From: a bacterium
GTDB lineage: Bacteria > Planctomycetota > Planctomycetia > Pirellulales > Pirellulaceae
Direction: 5' to 3'
Assembly: GCA_030430075.1 (NCBI GenBank)
Contig: JAUIGN010000032.1
Location: 1 to 64,000 of the forward strand
DNA length: 64,000 nt
Positions 63,970-64,000 of the stretch are shown here, piece after piece. Position 1 is the first letter of the stretch. Every line of letters starts with the position of its first letter. Under the pieces are notes generated by a model. The model was given only the letters and a program-made list of their open reading frames with translations, ran no database searches and was not told the DNA's origin. The position numbers were made by a program, and so were the translations under genes.

Positions 63970-64000
63970 TGGGCGTACCAAGATTCGAACTTGGGACCTC
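63970..64000 (-). tRNA. tRNA 3' end, cut by the window edge
   Basis: On the minus strand the last 31 bases read as a T-arm (CCAAG TTCGAAT CTTGG) followed by the 3' acceptor strand TACGCCC and discriminator A at 63970. No CCA is encoded. The anticodon lies outside the window, so the isotype cannot be given. Confidence 0.85.

Overview
The window reads as an ordinary chromosomal stretch of a GC-rich planctomycete, probably a member of the Pirellulales. The pointers are a DUF1501 plus PSCyt1/DUF1549/DUF1553 pair, a Zn-ribbon plus GYF_2 membrane protein, an ABC-2 permease operon followed by a large tail-repeat protein, Tat-signal proteins, and abundant short interspersed repeats in the intergenic gaps. 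The assignment rests on gene families recognised by eye, not on a database search. I see no phage, plasmid, transposase or CRISPR genes. The only RNA gene is a tRNA cut off by the right edge.

Layout. 0.7-5.4 kb: ABC ATPase, ABC-2-like permease and a membrane-anchored protein with 17 tandem ETKP units. 5.4-9.1 kb: a BtuF-like protein, purH and trpC. 9.6-12.5 kb: a coiled-coil protein, a CPBP protease and a DUF2617 protein. 12.5-19.1 kb, minus strand: a complete tripartite RND efflux operon (adaptor, RND pump, TolC-like protein). 19.3-23.4 kb: a methyltransferase, a Cys-rich protein, a Zn-ribbon membrane protein and an SDR. 24.1-25.8 kb: the primary sigma factor (TTG start, structured leader, UUCG-capped terminator). 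25.8-30.1 kb: a ClpP-like protein that has lost its Asp, a Zn-ribbon/GYF_2 protein, a secreted protein, a lipoprotein and a Tat-exported sugar isomerase-like protein.

30.4-36.3 kb holds the most interesting locus: a tight five-gene plus-strand cluster. It encodes a small Zn-ribbon membrane protein, a radical SAM/SPASM enzyme with a PqqD-like N-terminus and its own Gly/Cys-rich tail, a paralogue that has lost the radical SAM cysteines but keeps half of the SPASM domain, a DUF2207-like membrane protein ending in an alternating Cys-Ala tail between Gly runs, and a SAM methyltransferase. I read it as a candidate radical-SAM protein-modification system whose substrate may be one of the Gly/Cys tails. 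That is inference.

36.5-64 kb: a Gfo/Idh oxidoreductase, a diguanylate cyclase, a GlmU-like acyl/nucleotidyltransferase, metF overlapping a CehA-like protein, membrane proteins, YceI, an RPSTG/GDRPG low-complexity surface protein, a SnoaL-like protein, a formamidase overlapping an SDR, the DUF1501/PSCyt1 pair, an NHL-like Tat protein, a LURP-one-like protein, a 1134-residue membrane alpha/beta-hydrolase with a helical C-terminal half, and a small membrane protein.

Three interspersed repeat families run through the gaps. Family A (four copies) is a conserved hairpin head followed by 3-9 tandem 23-26 bp units. Family B (about eight copies, ~170 bp) is MITE-like, with terminal inverted repeats TAGCCYGGATGATTCAT; two copies supply the TAG stop codon of the gene they abut and one ends 7 bases before the purH start codon. 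Family C is a 17-bp palindrome showing a compensatory base-pair change.
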